Assembly (NCBI RefSeq): GCF_025362475.1 | Contig: NZ_JANYGH010000016.1 | Location: 62,001 to 126,000 of the forward strand | DNA from: Mucilaginibacter sp. | GTDB taxonomy: Bacteria; Bacteroidota; Bacteroidia; Sphingobacteriales; Sphingobacteriaceae | Reading direction: 5' to 3' | Length of the DNA stretch: 64,000 nucleotides | In this document: in pieces, positions 35,349-44,372 of the stretch | Layout: each line of letters begins with the position of its first letter | Numbering within the stretch: the stretch's first letter is position 1 | Notes under the pieces: generated by a model | The model's database searches: none | What the model was told of the DNA's origin: nothing | Seen by the model: only the letters and a program-made list of their open reading frames with translations | Translations under genes and position numbers: made by a program

Positions 35349-37467
35349 GCGCACAGGCCTATATAAAATTGGTGCAATTCGCAAATGGTACATCGGCAGT
35401 CAGTTAATTGCTGATGTACTTTTTGCTGTTGCTTTTTCTGTCATCGTAAGCGCTCTGGTAACTGATGTATTTCGAGCTTCCGAACTTTGGGTATTGCTTT
35501 TATTTGTTTTAAGCATGTTGATTCTGTTATTCGTGCGGAAATCGTGGATGGTAAAAGATGGAGTTATTTCTAACTTTCTTGATCAGCATTACCCGGAACT
35601 GGAAGAAAGCAGTAGCCTGGTCTTAAAATCGGGCGATGAGCTAAACCTGCTCGAAAGATTACAACTGGCAAAAGTGGAAGGTTATTTGCAGCAAATACCG
35701 CAATCACATCCTTCATTTTTAAAGCGAATTAAACTGGCGTTACTTTTACTAATCGTTGCTTTAGGTATAAATTGGCTGGCAAGAAAGCACCATTCATTGG
35801 TTTCCATTGCTAATCACCTTGCCATATCTTCAGAAAAGTCCAAAGTTCCTGAAATTATATTGCCCGAAATCTCGGCCGTGAATGTAACTGTCAATCCACC
35901 GGCTTATACAGGTAAAACCAAACGTGAGCAGGATAAATTCACCTTAAATGTAGAAGATGGTGCAACCGTAACCTGGAAAATAACTACCAATGTTGCTGTA
36001 AAGCAGGTTTTGCTACTATTCAATGATAAAGAAATAATTACTTTAAAAAGCTTAAGCACTGGAAAAATCCAATGGCAAGCCCAAAAGCAAATCACCAAAC
36101 CAGGGTTTTACCAGGTAAATGTGGATGGTAAACTTTCTGATCTGTACCAGGTGCAGGTAATAACAGATCAGCCGCCGGTAATTCATATTAAATCGCCAAA
36201 ACAATACACCTACATAGATGCCGGAGAGGCCAGGAAGATAAGTATTGATGCCGCTATCAACGATGATTATGGTGTAGGCAATGCCCTTATTTTTGCCACT
36301 GTAGCTAAAGGCAGCGGTGAAGCGGTTAAGTTTAAAGAATATAAGCTTGATTTTTCTACGTCGTTCAGTGGTCATCAATCGCAGTATAATCTGCAAAAAT
36401 TGGTCAACCTTCAAACATTGGATATGGAACCCGGCGATGAGCTTTATTTTTATATTCAGGCAACTGATACCCGTCAGCAGCAAAGCAGAACGGATGTTTA
36501 TACGGTATCTATACAGGATACAGCGCAACTATTAAGTATGGATGGCATGCTGAGTGGGGTAAATCAAAAACCTGAGTTTTTCAGGAGTGAGCGGCAGATC
36601 ATCCTCGATACAGAAAAGCTATTAAAAGACAAGGACAGTGTTAGCACACAGAAATTCAATAACAGGAGCAATGATCTTGGGGTTGACCAAAAATTACTTC
36701 GCCTGCGCTATGGTAAGTTTTTGGGAGAGGAATCTGAATCGGATATCAATCCGGCTGACGAAAAGAACGATCCTGTTGGCGATATCAATAACTACGGAAA
36801 CGCGGCTGTAATATTGGATAAATACACCGATAAGCACGATAATGCAGAGGACGCCCAGTTTTTTGATCCTGAATTGAAAAAACAGTTGAAAGCAACCCTA
36901 ACCGAAATGTGGAAAGCTGAGTTACAATTGAGGCTGTACAAACCACAGGAAGCTTTGCCATTTGAATATAAAGCATTGCGCCTGCTAAAAGACCTTCAGC
37001 AAAAATCAAGAATGTATGTGGCCAAAACTTCCTACAATCCCCCGCCATTGAAATTGGAGAAACGCTTGAGCGGCGATTTGTCGAAAATTACTGAACCAGC
37101 ATATAAACAGGATATTAAACCGGGAACAGATCAATTTGAAAATTTGAAAAAAGCAGTGGCAATATTGGAGCAGCTAAAAGTTAAACCACAATTAAATGAA
37201 TTAGATGAACATGTGTTGGCGCTTGCAAACCAACAAATTAGCTTAAAGGCGTCGGCTCAACCGGGCATTTATTTATCGGCATTAAGTGCCATGCGCAGGA
37301 TATTATCAAAGCAGGCGAATGTTAAATTGTATGATATAGCATTAGTTGAAAGGGCAATTCAAAAAACCTTATCGCCACCTCAAAAAACGCCTGCATCCAC
37401 TCAAAATTCTATAGATATGGGCTTATCGCAGGAATATTATAAAAACCTTAACCGTTTAAACCGATAG
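35341..37467 (+). CDS. DUF4175-like large membrane protein
   Basis: The 708-residue protein has two N-terminal membrane segments (LIADVLFAVAFSVIVSALV and VLLLFVLSMLILLFV) and a third near residue 135 (IKLALLLLIVALGINWLA). After this come beta-rich modules, including INPPAYTG-type VNPPAYTGKTKREQ, and a helical C-terminal half rich in Lys, Glu and Gln with EMWKAELQLRLYKPQEALPFEYKAL. This arrangement is that of DUF4175-like proteins linked to MoxR/DUF58 clusters. It overlaps the BatA-like gene by eight bases and ends seven bases before the next. Role unknown, probably part of an envelope complex. Confidence 0.75.
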   Translation: MDKRTGLYKIGAIRKWYIGSQLIADVLFAVAFSVIVSALVTDVFRASELWVLLLFVLSMLILLFVRKSWMVKDGVISNFLDQHYPELEESSSLVLKSGDELNLLERLQLAKVEGYLQQIPQSHPSFLKRIKLALLLLIVALGINWLARKHHSLVSIANHLAISSEKSKVPEIILPEISAVNVTVNPPAYTGKTKREQDKFTLNVEDGATVTWKITTNVAVKQVLLLFNDKEIITLKSLSTGKIQWQAQKQITKPGFYQVNVDGKLSDLYQVQVITDQPPVIHIKSPKQYTYIDAGEARKISIDAAINDDYGVGNALIFATVAKGSGEAVKFKEYKLDFSTSFSGHQSQYNLQKLVNLQTLDMEPGDELYFYIQATDTRQQQSRTDVYTVSIQDTAQLLSMDGMLSGVNQKPEFFRSERQIILDTEKLLKDKDSVSTQKFNNRSNDLGVDQKLLRLRYGKFLGEESESDINPADEKNDPVGDINNYGNAAVILDKYTDKHDNAEDAQFFDPELKKQLKATLTEMWKAELQLRLYKPQEALPFEYKALRLLKDLQQKSRMYVAKTSYNPPPLKLEKRLSGDLSKITEPAYKQDIKPGTDQFENLKKAVAILEQLKVKPQLNELDEHVLALANQQISLKASAQPGIYLSALSAMRRILSKQANVKLYDIALVERAIQKTLSPPQKTPASTQNSIDMGLSQEYYKNLNRLNR

Positions 37468-37473
37468 CTGCAA

Positions 37474-39264
37474 ATGAACTGGAACACTGGCGTTATCATT
37501 ACTTGCATTTTACTGGCGTTTTTTGTGGTATGGAAGGAATATGCACGCGGTAATAAAGCGCGTTTATTGCAGCGTATTATCGCGGTTGTTGCAGTAGTTG
37601 TTGCAATTGCCTGTATTGCCTTACCGATAACTTATCACGCTGATATTGCCAAACAGGATAATAGCGAAGCTGTGTTGTTAACAGAGGGATTAAACACGGA
37701 TAGCTTGAACCTATATAGTGCAGAAAAGCTATTTACCCTAAACAAGGATATAAAAAACACTATCCATAAAGCGGTATTGTTAAATAATGTAGATGATTTA
37801 GTAAATGATTTTAAAATAAGCCGGTTACGAATTTTAGGCAATGGTTTATACGCGGAAGATCTGCAGCAATTAAACCATTTACCTGTTATATTCAATTTAA
37901 ATCAGGTGCCGGTTTATGATGGAATTACCACCATTAGCTGGAATGAAAAACTAAAGATTGGTGAAGAATTAAACATCCAGGGGAGCTTTAGAAATTCATC
38001 TGCAAAAAAAATAAAACTTATACTGAAGGGATTAAGTACTGGTTTGGACTCAATTAGCATAGGAACAGATACGTTGAGCTCATTTAACCTGAGTACTATA
38101 CCTAAAAGCGCTGGAAATAACATATATCGTTTACTGGCTATTGCAGGAACGGATACTATTGAAAGGGAAACTATTCCCGTACAAATAGAGCCGGTAAAAC
38201 CTTTAAAAGTATTGATATTAACCGCATCGCCCGATTTTGAAATTAGGTTTCTAAAGAATTGGTTATCTGAAAAAGGCTATTCCATTGCTGTTCGCTCCGC
38301 CATTAGCAAAGATAAATTCAACAAAGAGTTTATTAACATGCAGCAGTTTTCACTTGATCATCTTTCTGCTTCGTTGCTTGGCCATTTTGATGTTTTAATT
38401 GGAGATTTAGCGGTGCTAAAAACGCTTAATGGGGCAGATGCCGCTGTATTACAGCAGGCGGTAACCCAAAAAGGTTTAGGTGTAGTTATTAGGGCCGATA
38501 GTACTCAACGTTCAAACTCATGGCTGCAACGCGATTTTCCTTCTGATAGGTTGGCGGGAAAAGATCCGTTACCTGTATCGCTTATATCGCAAGGTAAAAC
38601 AGTAAAGTTTGCCAAATTAAACGCGGGCATGGTGTACATTAGCAGTCAAAATAATACCCAATCATTGGTAAGCGATGAGCATGGGCGTATTTTAGCTGCC
38701 AGTATATTAGCAGGTGCCGGAAAGTTAGTATTTACGCCTTTAAATAATACCTTTAGCTGGGTGCTGAATGGCAATAAAAACGACTATGCCAACTTATGGT
38801 CGTTATTGATCACTAAGGCTGCACGGGCTACACCGGTGGCCGAGCATTGGAGTATATTATCGGCCATACCATCGTTGTCAAATCCGGTTCAGCTACAATT
38901 GGAAACCGCTACAAATCCTTCATCAATAAAAATTGGCGAGGCTGACATAGCCCCGTTACAAAATAGCCTCATGCCTTTTGAATGGCGTGTTAGTTATAGG
39001 CCGCAGGTGTCCGGATGGCAGTCAGTAAAACAAGCTAACGGACTTTTAAACTGGTTTTATATATACAAAGATGACGACTGGAAAATTATCCGCACATTGA
39101 GGAGGCTGGCAGATACGAAAGCCTACATTACTAAAAATGCAATTAGTTTAAATGTAACGAAACAGATACACGAAAAAATCACGATTGCTGTAAGTAAAAT
39201 ATATTTTTATGTTTTGCTTTTGATAGCCTTTGTGTATTTGTGGGTCGAGGCTAAATTTTTGTAG
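37474..39264 (+). CDS. Membrane protein of the MoxR/DUF58 cluster with amidotransferase-like fold
   Basis: The 596-residue protein has two N-terminal membrane segments (VIITCILLAFFVVWKEYA and IIAVVAVVVAIACIALPIT) and one at the C-terminus (KIYFYVLLLIAFVYLWVEA). The periplasmic part has beta modules. From about residue 245 it contains the region KVLILTASPDFEIRFLKNWL, FDVLIGDLAVLK and GLGVVIRADS, which resembles the inactive glutamine-amidotransferase-like domain of large BatA-type proteins. It is the last uncharacterised member of the right arm, 29 bp before TldD. Function unknown. Confidence 0.7.
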   Translation: MNWNTGVIITCILLAFFVVWKEYARGNKARLLQRIIAVVAVVVAIACIALPITYHADIAKQDNSEAVLLTEGLNTDSLNLYSAEKLFTLNKDIKNTIHKAVLLNNVDDLVNDFKISRLRILGNGLYAEDLQQLNHLPVIFNLNQVPVYDGITTISWNEKLKIGEELNIQGSFRNSSAKKIKLILKGLSTGLDSISIGTDTLSSFNLSTIPKSAGNNIYRLLAIAGTDTIERETIPVQIEPVKPLKVLILTASPDFEIRFLKNWLSEKGYSIAVRSAISKDKFNKEFINMQQFSLDHLSASLLGHFDVLIGDLAVLKTLNGADAAVLQQAVTQKGLGVVIRADSTQRSNSWLQRDFPSDRLAGKDPLPVSLISQGKTVKFAKLNAGMVYISSQNNTQSLVSDEHGRILAASILAGAGKLVFTPLNNTFSWVLNGNKNDYANLWSLLITKAARATPVAEHWSILSAIPSLSNPVQLQLETATNPSSIKIGEADIAPLQNSLMPFEWRVSYRPQVSGWQSVKQANGLLNWFYIYKDDDWKIIRTLRRLADTKAYITKNAISLNVTKQIHEKITIAVSKIYFYVLLLIAFVYLWVEAKFL

Positions 39265-39279
39265 CTATTAAATACTAAA

Positions 39280-39285
39280 AGGAGG
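39280..39285 (+). promoter_or_regulatory. Strong Shine-Dalgarno sequence for the right-arm TldD gene
   Basis: AGGAGG lies eight bases before a TTG start (39294). Such a strong site is unusual for Bacteroidota and here settles the start of the TldD gene despite its weak initiation codon. Confidence 0.75.
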
Positions 39286-39293
39286 AATATACT

Positions 39294-40931
39294 TTGAGAA
39301 GACGTGACTTTATTTATTTAACAGGCATGGGGGCCGGAGCAATGATGTTGCCCGGCATGAACGCGCTTGGTAAAACGATTGATCCTTTGCAGGCGCTGGA
39401 AGGCGTTGATGTAAAAATCAAAAAAGAACTTGCCGATGTGGCTTTAAACACAGCTAAATCAAACGGTGCATCATATGCCGATGTGCGCATTGGCCGCTAT
39501 CTTAACCAGTTTGTGGTTACCCGCGAAAACAAGGTGCTCAATGTAGCCAATACCGAATCATACGGGATAGGTATCCGTGTTATCGCCAATGGATGTTGGG
39601 GTTTTGCGGCAACCAATGATGTAACCAAAGAGGGTATGGCCAAAACCGCTTTAAAAGCTGTGGCGGTAGCTAAGGCTAACGCTAAAATTGGCGGCGCACC
39701 AGTACAGCTTGCCCCTCAAAAAGGTTATGGCGAGGTTAACTGGAAAACACCTTTAACAAAAAACGCGTTTGAAGTGCCTATTAAAGAAAAGGTAGATTTA
39801 TTGTTAAACGCAAATGGAGTAGCTATGGCAGGTGGGGCCAACTTTGTAAATTCCATCATGTTTGCGGTTAACGAGCAAAAGTATTTTGCTTCAACAGATG
39901 GTTCTTATATCGATCAGGATGTTCACCGGCTTTATCCAAGTTTTACGGTAACTAAAATAGATCCTACAGCGGGATCATTTGAAACCCGCCGATCATTAAG
40001 CTCGCCTGTTGGAATGGGCTATGAGTATCTTGATCCCTTGGAAAGCGAAAAAGTTTTGGGTGTAACTACCCGCTACAAAAAGCGCTACGACATGATTGAG
40101 GATATGAAGTTTGCGACCAAACAGGCCGGCGAAAAGTTAAAAGCAAAGTCTGTTGAGCCCGGTAAATACGACCTGGTTCTTGATCCATCACATTTGTGGT
40201 TAACTATTCACGAATCCGTTGGTCACCCAACCGAGCTTGACCGCGTTTTGGGCTACGAGGCTAATTTTGCCGGTACCAGTTTCCTTACGTTGGATAAATG
40301 GAAATCTGGCAAGTTTAACTTTGGCAGTAAGGCGGTAAATATTGTGGGCGATAAAACCCAGGTAGGCTCATTAGGTGCGGTAGGTTATGATGATGAAGGA
40401 GTAAAATGTAAAAAATGGGATATCATTAAAGATGGTGTTTTGGTTAATTACCAGGCTATCCGTGACCAGGCGCATATCATTGGTTTAAACGAATCGCAGG
40501 GATGTTGCTACTCGCAAAGTTGGCAGGACGTACAATTTCAGCGTATGCCAAATGTTTCCCTGCAGCCGGGGAAAACGCCTTTAAGTGTTGATGAAATGAT
40601 CAAAAATGTAGAAAAAGGTGTTTACATTATTGGCGATGGTTCTTTCTCGATAGATCAGCAGCGCTATAATTTCCAGTTTGGTGGTCAGCTTTTTTATGAG
40701 ATCAAAGAAGGGAAAATAGCGGGTATGCTTAATGATGTAGCTTACCAGGCCAATACGCAGGAGTTTTGGAATTCATGCACACAGGTTTGCGATGAACGCG
40801 ATTATCGTTTAGGCGGTGCTTTTAATGATGGTAAAGGGCAGCCTGCACAATCAAGCGCGGTATCACATGGCGCATCAACAGCGCTGTTTAAGGGAGTTAA
40901 TGTAATTAATACTAAAAGAAAGATCGGATAA
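39294..40931 (+). CDS. TldD-family metallopeptidase, right-arm copy
   Basis: The 545-residue protein starts at TTG after AGGAGG. Its N-terminus MRRRDFIYLTGMGAGAMMLP is a good twin-arginine leader (R-R-x-F-I) and suggests export, in contrast to cytoplasmic E. coli TldD. HESVGH at 306-311 is the metal site in the same context as in the left-arm copy; large blocks of the catalytic half are identical between copies (GYEANFAGTSFLTLDKW, SQSWQDVQFQRM). It follows the membrane-protein gene by 29 bp and TldE by eight, so it belongs to the MoxR operon. Likely role: processing or degradation of small peptides linked to this envelope system. Confidence 0.92.
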   Translation: MRRRDFIYLTGMGAGAMMLPGMNALGKTIDPLQALEGVDVKIKKELADVALNTAKSNGASYADVRIGRYLNQFVVTRENKVLNVANTESYGIGIRVIANGCWGFAATNDVTKEGMAKTALKAVAVAKANAKIGGAPVQLAPQKGYGEVNWKTPLTKNAFEVPIKEKVDLLLNANGVAMAGGANFVNSIMFAVNEQKYFASTDGSYIDQDVHRLYPSFTVTKIDPTAGSFETRRSLSSPVGMGYEYLDPLESEKVLGVTTRYKKRYDMIEDMKFATKQAGEKLKAKSVEPGKYDLVLDPSHLWLTIHESVGHPTELDRVLGYEANFAGTSFLTLDKWKSGKFNFGSKAVNIVGDKTQVGSLGAVGYDDEGVKCKKWDIIKDGVLVNYQAIRDQAHIIGLNESQGCCYSQSWQDVQFQRMPNVSLQPGKTPLSVDEMIKNVEKGVYIIGDGSFSIDQQRYNFQFGGQLFYEIKEGKIAGMLNDVAYQANTQEFWNSCTQVCDERDYRLGGAFNDGKGQPAQSSAVSHGASTALFKGVNVINTKRKIG

Positions 40932-40938
40932 TTGAATT

Positions 40939-42270
40939 ATGCCAATATTAAATAAAGAAGAAGCACATGCTTTATTAAAGAAAGTGCTTGCCTATTCAAA
41001 AGCCGAAGAATGCGAAGTAACCCTTAACGGAAGCGAAGGCGGCAACATCAGGTACGCATTAAACGCTGTATCTACAGCAGGTGATATTAGTACTATCGGA
41101 TTAGCAGTAACCTCTGTTTTTGGAAAGAAAGCAGGCACAACCACCATTGATGAGTTTGATGATGCCGCCCTGGAAAGGGTAGTGCGCCGTTCAGAAGAAC
41201 TTGCGCAGTTAGCCCCGGCCAACCCGGAATACATGCCGATGTTGGGTCCTCATGATTTCCCCGATTCTATTACATACAATGCAAATACCGCAGGCATGAC
41301 GCCTGATAGCCGCGCAGAATTGGTGGCCAAAAGCTTATCAGTTACCAAAGAAGCTAAGCTAACTGCCGCTGGTTTCCTTGAAAATTCAACAAGCTTTAAT
41401 GCGATGATGAATTCAAAAGGATTATTTGCCTACAATAAAGGTAACGATGTTACTTTTTCTGTAACTACACGTAATGAGGCTGGTACAGCTTCGGGCTATG
41501 CTGCAAAAGGCTTCACTGATGTAAAAAAGCTGGATACTTTTACTGCTACCAAGGTGGCCGCTGGTAAATGCCAGAGCTCATCAGGTGCAAAAGCTATTGA
41601 ACCAGGAAAATATACAGTAATACTGGAACCTGTTGCGGCTACTTACATGCTGGAGAACATGTTCCGTTTTGACGCACGTAGTGCGGAAGAAGGACGCAGT
41701 TTTTTAAGTAAGAAGGGTGGAGGTACCCGTTTGGGTGAACAACTGCTAGACTCTAAAGTGAACATTTATTCGGACCCATTTAATCCCGAACTACCGTCAT
41801 CAACATGGAGCGGTGACGGACTGCCGCGTGAAAAGACAATGTGGATAGACAAAGGCGTGGTGAAAAATTTGAGTTATTCGCGGTACTGGGCCGATAAAAA
41901 AGGTGTAAAACCAATGCCCGGTCCTGGTAATATCATTATGGATGGCGGCGATGCCAGTATTGAGGATTTGATTAAAAGCACCGAAAGAGGGATATTGGTT
42001 TCCCGCCTTTGGTACATCCGAATGGTTGATCCGCAATCATTACTCTTAACAGGACTTACCCGTGATGGTACATTCTATATCGAGAATGGCAAGATCAAGT
42101 TCCCGGTAAAAAACTTCCGCTTTAATGAAAGCCCGGTTATCATGCTTAATAACCTTGAAGCTTTGGGTAAACAAGAGCGTAGCATCAGTGTGGAAAGTTA
42201 CAGGAGTTACCTGATACCACCTATGAAGATCAGAGACTTTACATTCAGCTCGCTATCTGACGCGGTTTAG
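40939..42270 (+). CDS. TldE/PmbA-family metallopeptidase subunit, right-arm copy
   Basis: The 443-residue protein, paralogue of the left-arm copy, shares the segments KVLAYSKAEECEVTLNGSEG at the start, AIEPGKYTVILEPVA, FDARSAEEGRSFLSKKGG and TRDGTFYIENGKIKFPVKNF. It has no HExxxH, as expected for the non-catalytic partner. It starts seven bases after TldD and ends the right-arm operon, followed 14 bp later by a terminator. Together with TldD it should form a peptidase heterodimer; no leader is present, which raises the question of where the two subunits meet if TldD is exported. Confidence 0.9.
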   Translation: MPILNKEEAHALLKKVLAYSKAEECEVTLNGSEGGNIRYALNAVSTAGDISTIGLAVTSVFGKKAGTTTIDEFDDAALERVVRRSEELAQLAPANPEYMPMLGPHDFPDSITYNANTAGMTPDSRAELVAKSLSVTKEAKLTAAGFLENSTSFNAMMNSKGLFAYNKGNDVTFSVTTRNEAGTASGYAAKGFTDVKKLDTFTATKVAAGKCQSSSGAKAIEPGKYTVILEPVAATYMLENMFRFDARSAEEGRSFLSKKGGGTRLGEQLLDSKVNIYSDPFNPELPSSTWSGDGLPREKTMWIDKGVVKNLSYSRYWADKKGVKPMPGPGNIIMDGGDASIEDLIKSTERGILVSRLWYIRMVDPQSLLLTGLTRDGTFYIENGKIKFPVKNFRFNESPVIMLNNLEALGKQERSISVESYRSYLIPPMKIRDFTFSSLSDAV

Positions 42271-42283
42271 TTGATAGTAAACT

Positions 42284-42322
42284 AAAAAGGGGGATGTATC
42301 ATTAGATAATATCCCCCTTTTT
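42284..42322. terminator. 12-bp hairpin terminator at the end of the right-arm operon
   Basis: AAAAAGGGGGAT (42284-42295) pairs with ATCCCCCTTTTT (42311-42322). The T run on the plus strand and the A run before the stem make it a terminator for both the TldE gene and the convergent hydrolase gene. Confidence 0.85.
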
Positions 42323-42341
42323 TATACTCCCTTTATTCAGT

Positions 42342-43331
42342 TTACTTTGGCAGCTCCGCTAAGAAGTTTAAAATATCATTGCCAATTTCGGCAACATTGG
42401 TTTCAAGTGCGAAATGACCAGTATTGTAAAACTTAACTGTAGCATTTGGATCATCGCGCTTATAAGCTTCTGCACCCGCTGGCAGGAAAAATGGATCCTT
42501 ATTTCCCCAAACAGCCAGCAACTTTGGTTTATATTCCCTGAAATATGATTGGAATTTTGGATACAAAGCAACGTTAGTGCGATAGTTCAGTAACAGGTCT
42601 AATTGAATATCGATATTTCCCGGCCGATCTAAAAAATGCTGATCTAAGGTATAAGATTCTGGAGCTATTAATGATGGGTCAGCTACCCCTTCATGATATT
42701 GATACCACGTTGCTTCTTTTGATACAAATTCTTTAAGTGCATCCCTGTTTTCCTGTGTTGGATTTTGCCAATACTTTTGTATCGGGTTCCATCCGGTGCT
42801 TAAACCCTCTTCATATGCATTACCGTTTTGAGATATAATGCCGGTAATTTTTTCGGGATTTGCCAATGCCAGCCTATAACCGGTTGGGGCACCGTAATCA
42901 AATACATAAATAGCAAAGCGCTTAAGTCCTAATTCATCAATAAATGATTGCATGGTGTTAGCCAGATTATCAAAAGTGTATTCAAACTGATCATGAGCTG
43001 GTGCATCAGAATAACCAAAGCCCGGCAAATCCGGAGCTATAACATGGTATTGCTTGCTTAAAATGGGAATCAGGTTCCTGAACATGTGCGATGATGTAGG
43101 ATACCCATGTAGTAAAAGTATGGTTGGGGCTTCTTTGGGTCCGGCTTCTCTATAAAAAATGTTCAAGCCTTTCACTTTAATGTTGCGGTAATAAACTGAA
43201 TTGGTTTCCATGGTTTGTTTTTTTGAGTTTTTAGTTTGGGCCGAGAGCTGGCTATTAAGTGAACTTATACTTAAAGTCAACATTATTAACGACATGTGAA
43301 TTGTTTTCATGTATTTTATTTGCTTCATCAA
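42342..43331 (-). CDS. Exported alpha/beta hydrolase (epoxide hydrolase/haloalkane dehalogenase-like)
   Basis: The 329-residue protein (the start could also be ATG 43310 at MKTIHMSL) has a hydrophobic leader ending near LSAQ. The core has HGYPTSSHMF (oxyanion), DLPGFGYSDAP, the nucleophile elbow VFDYGAPTG with Asp in place of Ser, as in epoxide hydrolases and haloalkane dehalogenases, and the His in TGHFALET. An acidic residue follows in WGNKDPFF. A signal peptide is unusual for this group and suggests a periplasmic enzyme. It is divergent from a LysR regulator 67 bp away, which may control it. Confidence 0.85.
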   Translation of the reverse strand: MMKQIKYMKTIHMSLIMLTLSISSLNSQLSAQTKNSKKQTMETNSVYYRNIKVKGLNIFYREAGPKEAPTILLLHGYPTSSHMFRNLIPILSKQYHVIAPDLPGFGYSDAPAHDQFEYTFDNLANTMQSFIDELGLKRFAIYVFDYGAPTGYRLALANPEKITGIISQNGNAYEEGLSTGWNPIQKYWQNPTQENRDALKEFVSKEATWYQYHEGVADPSLIAPESYTLDQHFLDRPGNIDIQLDLLLNYRTNVALYPKFQSYFREYKPKLLAVWGNKDPFFLPAGAEAYKRDDPNATVKFYNTGHFALETNVAEIGNDILNFLAELPK

Positions 43332-43361
43332 AACTAATACTGATATTTGATTATTGAAAAC

Positions 43362-43384
43362 GATTAATAAAGATATTATTGATC
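43362..43384. promoter_or_regulatory. Imperfect palindrome in the LysR/hydrolase gap
   Basis: GATTAATAA (43362-43370), five bases, TTATTGATC (43376-43384); one mismatch. It lies between the divergent hydrolase and LysR genes, 15 bp before the LysR ATG, where an autoregulatory LysR site would be expected. The A+T richness makes a chance match possible. Confidence 0.35.
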
Positions 43385-43398
43385 ATAATTAGTGATTT

Positions 43399-44262
43399 AT
43401 GAATACACACGACCTGAAAATATTTGAGGCTGTTGCTTTTAATGGGAGCTTTACAAAAGCTGCAGAAGCCATGTTTACCGTTCAATCAAATGTTACTGCC
43501 CGTATTAAAAATCTTGAGGAAGAATTTGGAGCAGATCTTTTTACACGTTCTTCCCGTAAGGTTACACTCACAAGCGCCGGTGAAACCTTAATGCATTACT
43601 GCAAGCAGATCAGCCACCTGGTTGATGAAGCCAAAAAGGATATCATGAAAGCCAACCAAATTACCGGGCAGCTTAAAATTGGTTGCATTGAAACTACTAT
43701 GGCCCTTAAGGTGCCCGATATTTTAAACAAGTTTTCAAATGCTTATCCCGATGTGGAAATGGAGTTTAAATCAGAAATGCGCCACGGCCTCATCAGCGAT
43801 GTGATTAATTATAAGCTTGATGCAGCCTTTGTATCAGGCCCTATCAACTCGCCGGAACTGGAGCAGATCCACATTAAGGAAGAACAACTGGTTATCCTTG
43901 CATCCGCCCGGCGATTTAAACTTGAAGAGATTCTGGCAAATCATCCGCTTAAAATAATTGTGTTTGATCAGGGCTGCATTTTTAGAGCCCGGCTCGAATC
44001 ATGGCTTAGCGCAAAGGGGATTATTAATTATAAAAGTATCGTGGTAAATTCCCTTGAAGGTATCATCAACTTTGTTGAAGCGGATCTCGGCATCAGCATT
44101 TTACCAACCGAGCTTATTGACCAATATTACGCCGGCAGAAAATTAACTACGTTTGCCATAAATAAGGAACTTGGAACCATGACAACTGTATTAGCGTTCA
44201 GGAAAAATATACCTCAATCAAGGGCGTTAAAAGCGTTCATTGAAATGTATTGTACCAACTAA
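43399..44262 (+). CDS. LysR-family transcriptional regulator
   Basis: The 287-residue protein has an N-terminal winged helix: LKIFEAVAFNGSFTKAAEAM, VQSNVTARIKNLEEEFGADL and FTRSSRKVTLTSAGETL. The C-terminal substrate-binding domain begins GQLKIGCIETTMA, and ADLGISILPTELID is a typical late segment. The divergent hydrolase gene is the natural target. Effector unknown. Confidence 0.93.
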   Translation: MNTHDLKIFEAVAFNGSFTKAAEAMFTVQSNVTARIKNLEEEFGADLFTRSSRKVTLTSAGETLMHYCKQISHLVDEAKKDIMKANQITGQLKIGCIETTMALKVPDILNKFSNAYPDVEMEFKSEMRHGLISDVINYKLDAAFVSGPINSPELEQIHIKEEQLVILASARRFKLEEILANHPLKIIVFDQGCIFRARLESWLSAKGIINYKSIVVNSLEGIINFVEADLGISILPTELIDQYYAGRKLTTFAINKELGTMTTVLAFRKNIPQSRALKAFIEMYCTN

Positions 44263-44372
44263 TTAAGGCTTATTATTTTATGAGTTGGATGAAATTTGTG
44301 ATATATTGATCTCATTAAAAAAACAAATAAAAACAACTGAATACCTACTGTTATCTTTAATCGCAATTATAT

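Noticed and set aside
24138..42270. Composite transposon bounded by the inverted TldD/TldE pairs
   Set aside because: The pairs are divergent paralogues at protein level with no transposase or repeat ends, and the genes between belong functionally together; old duplication is simpler.
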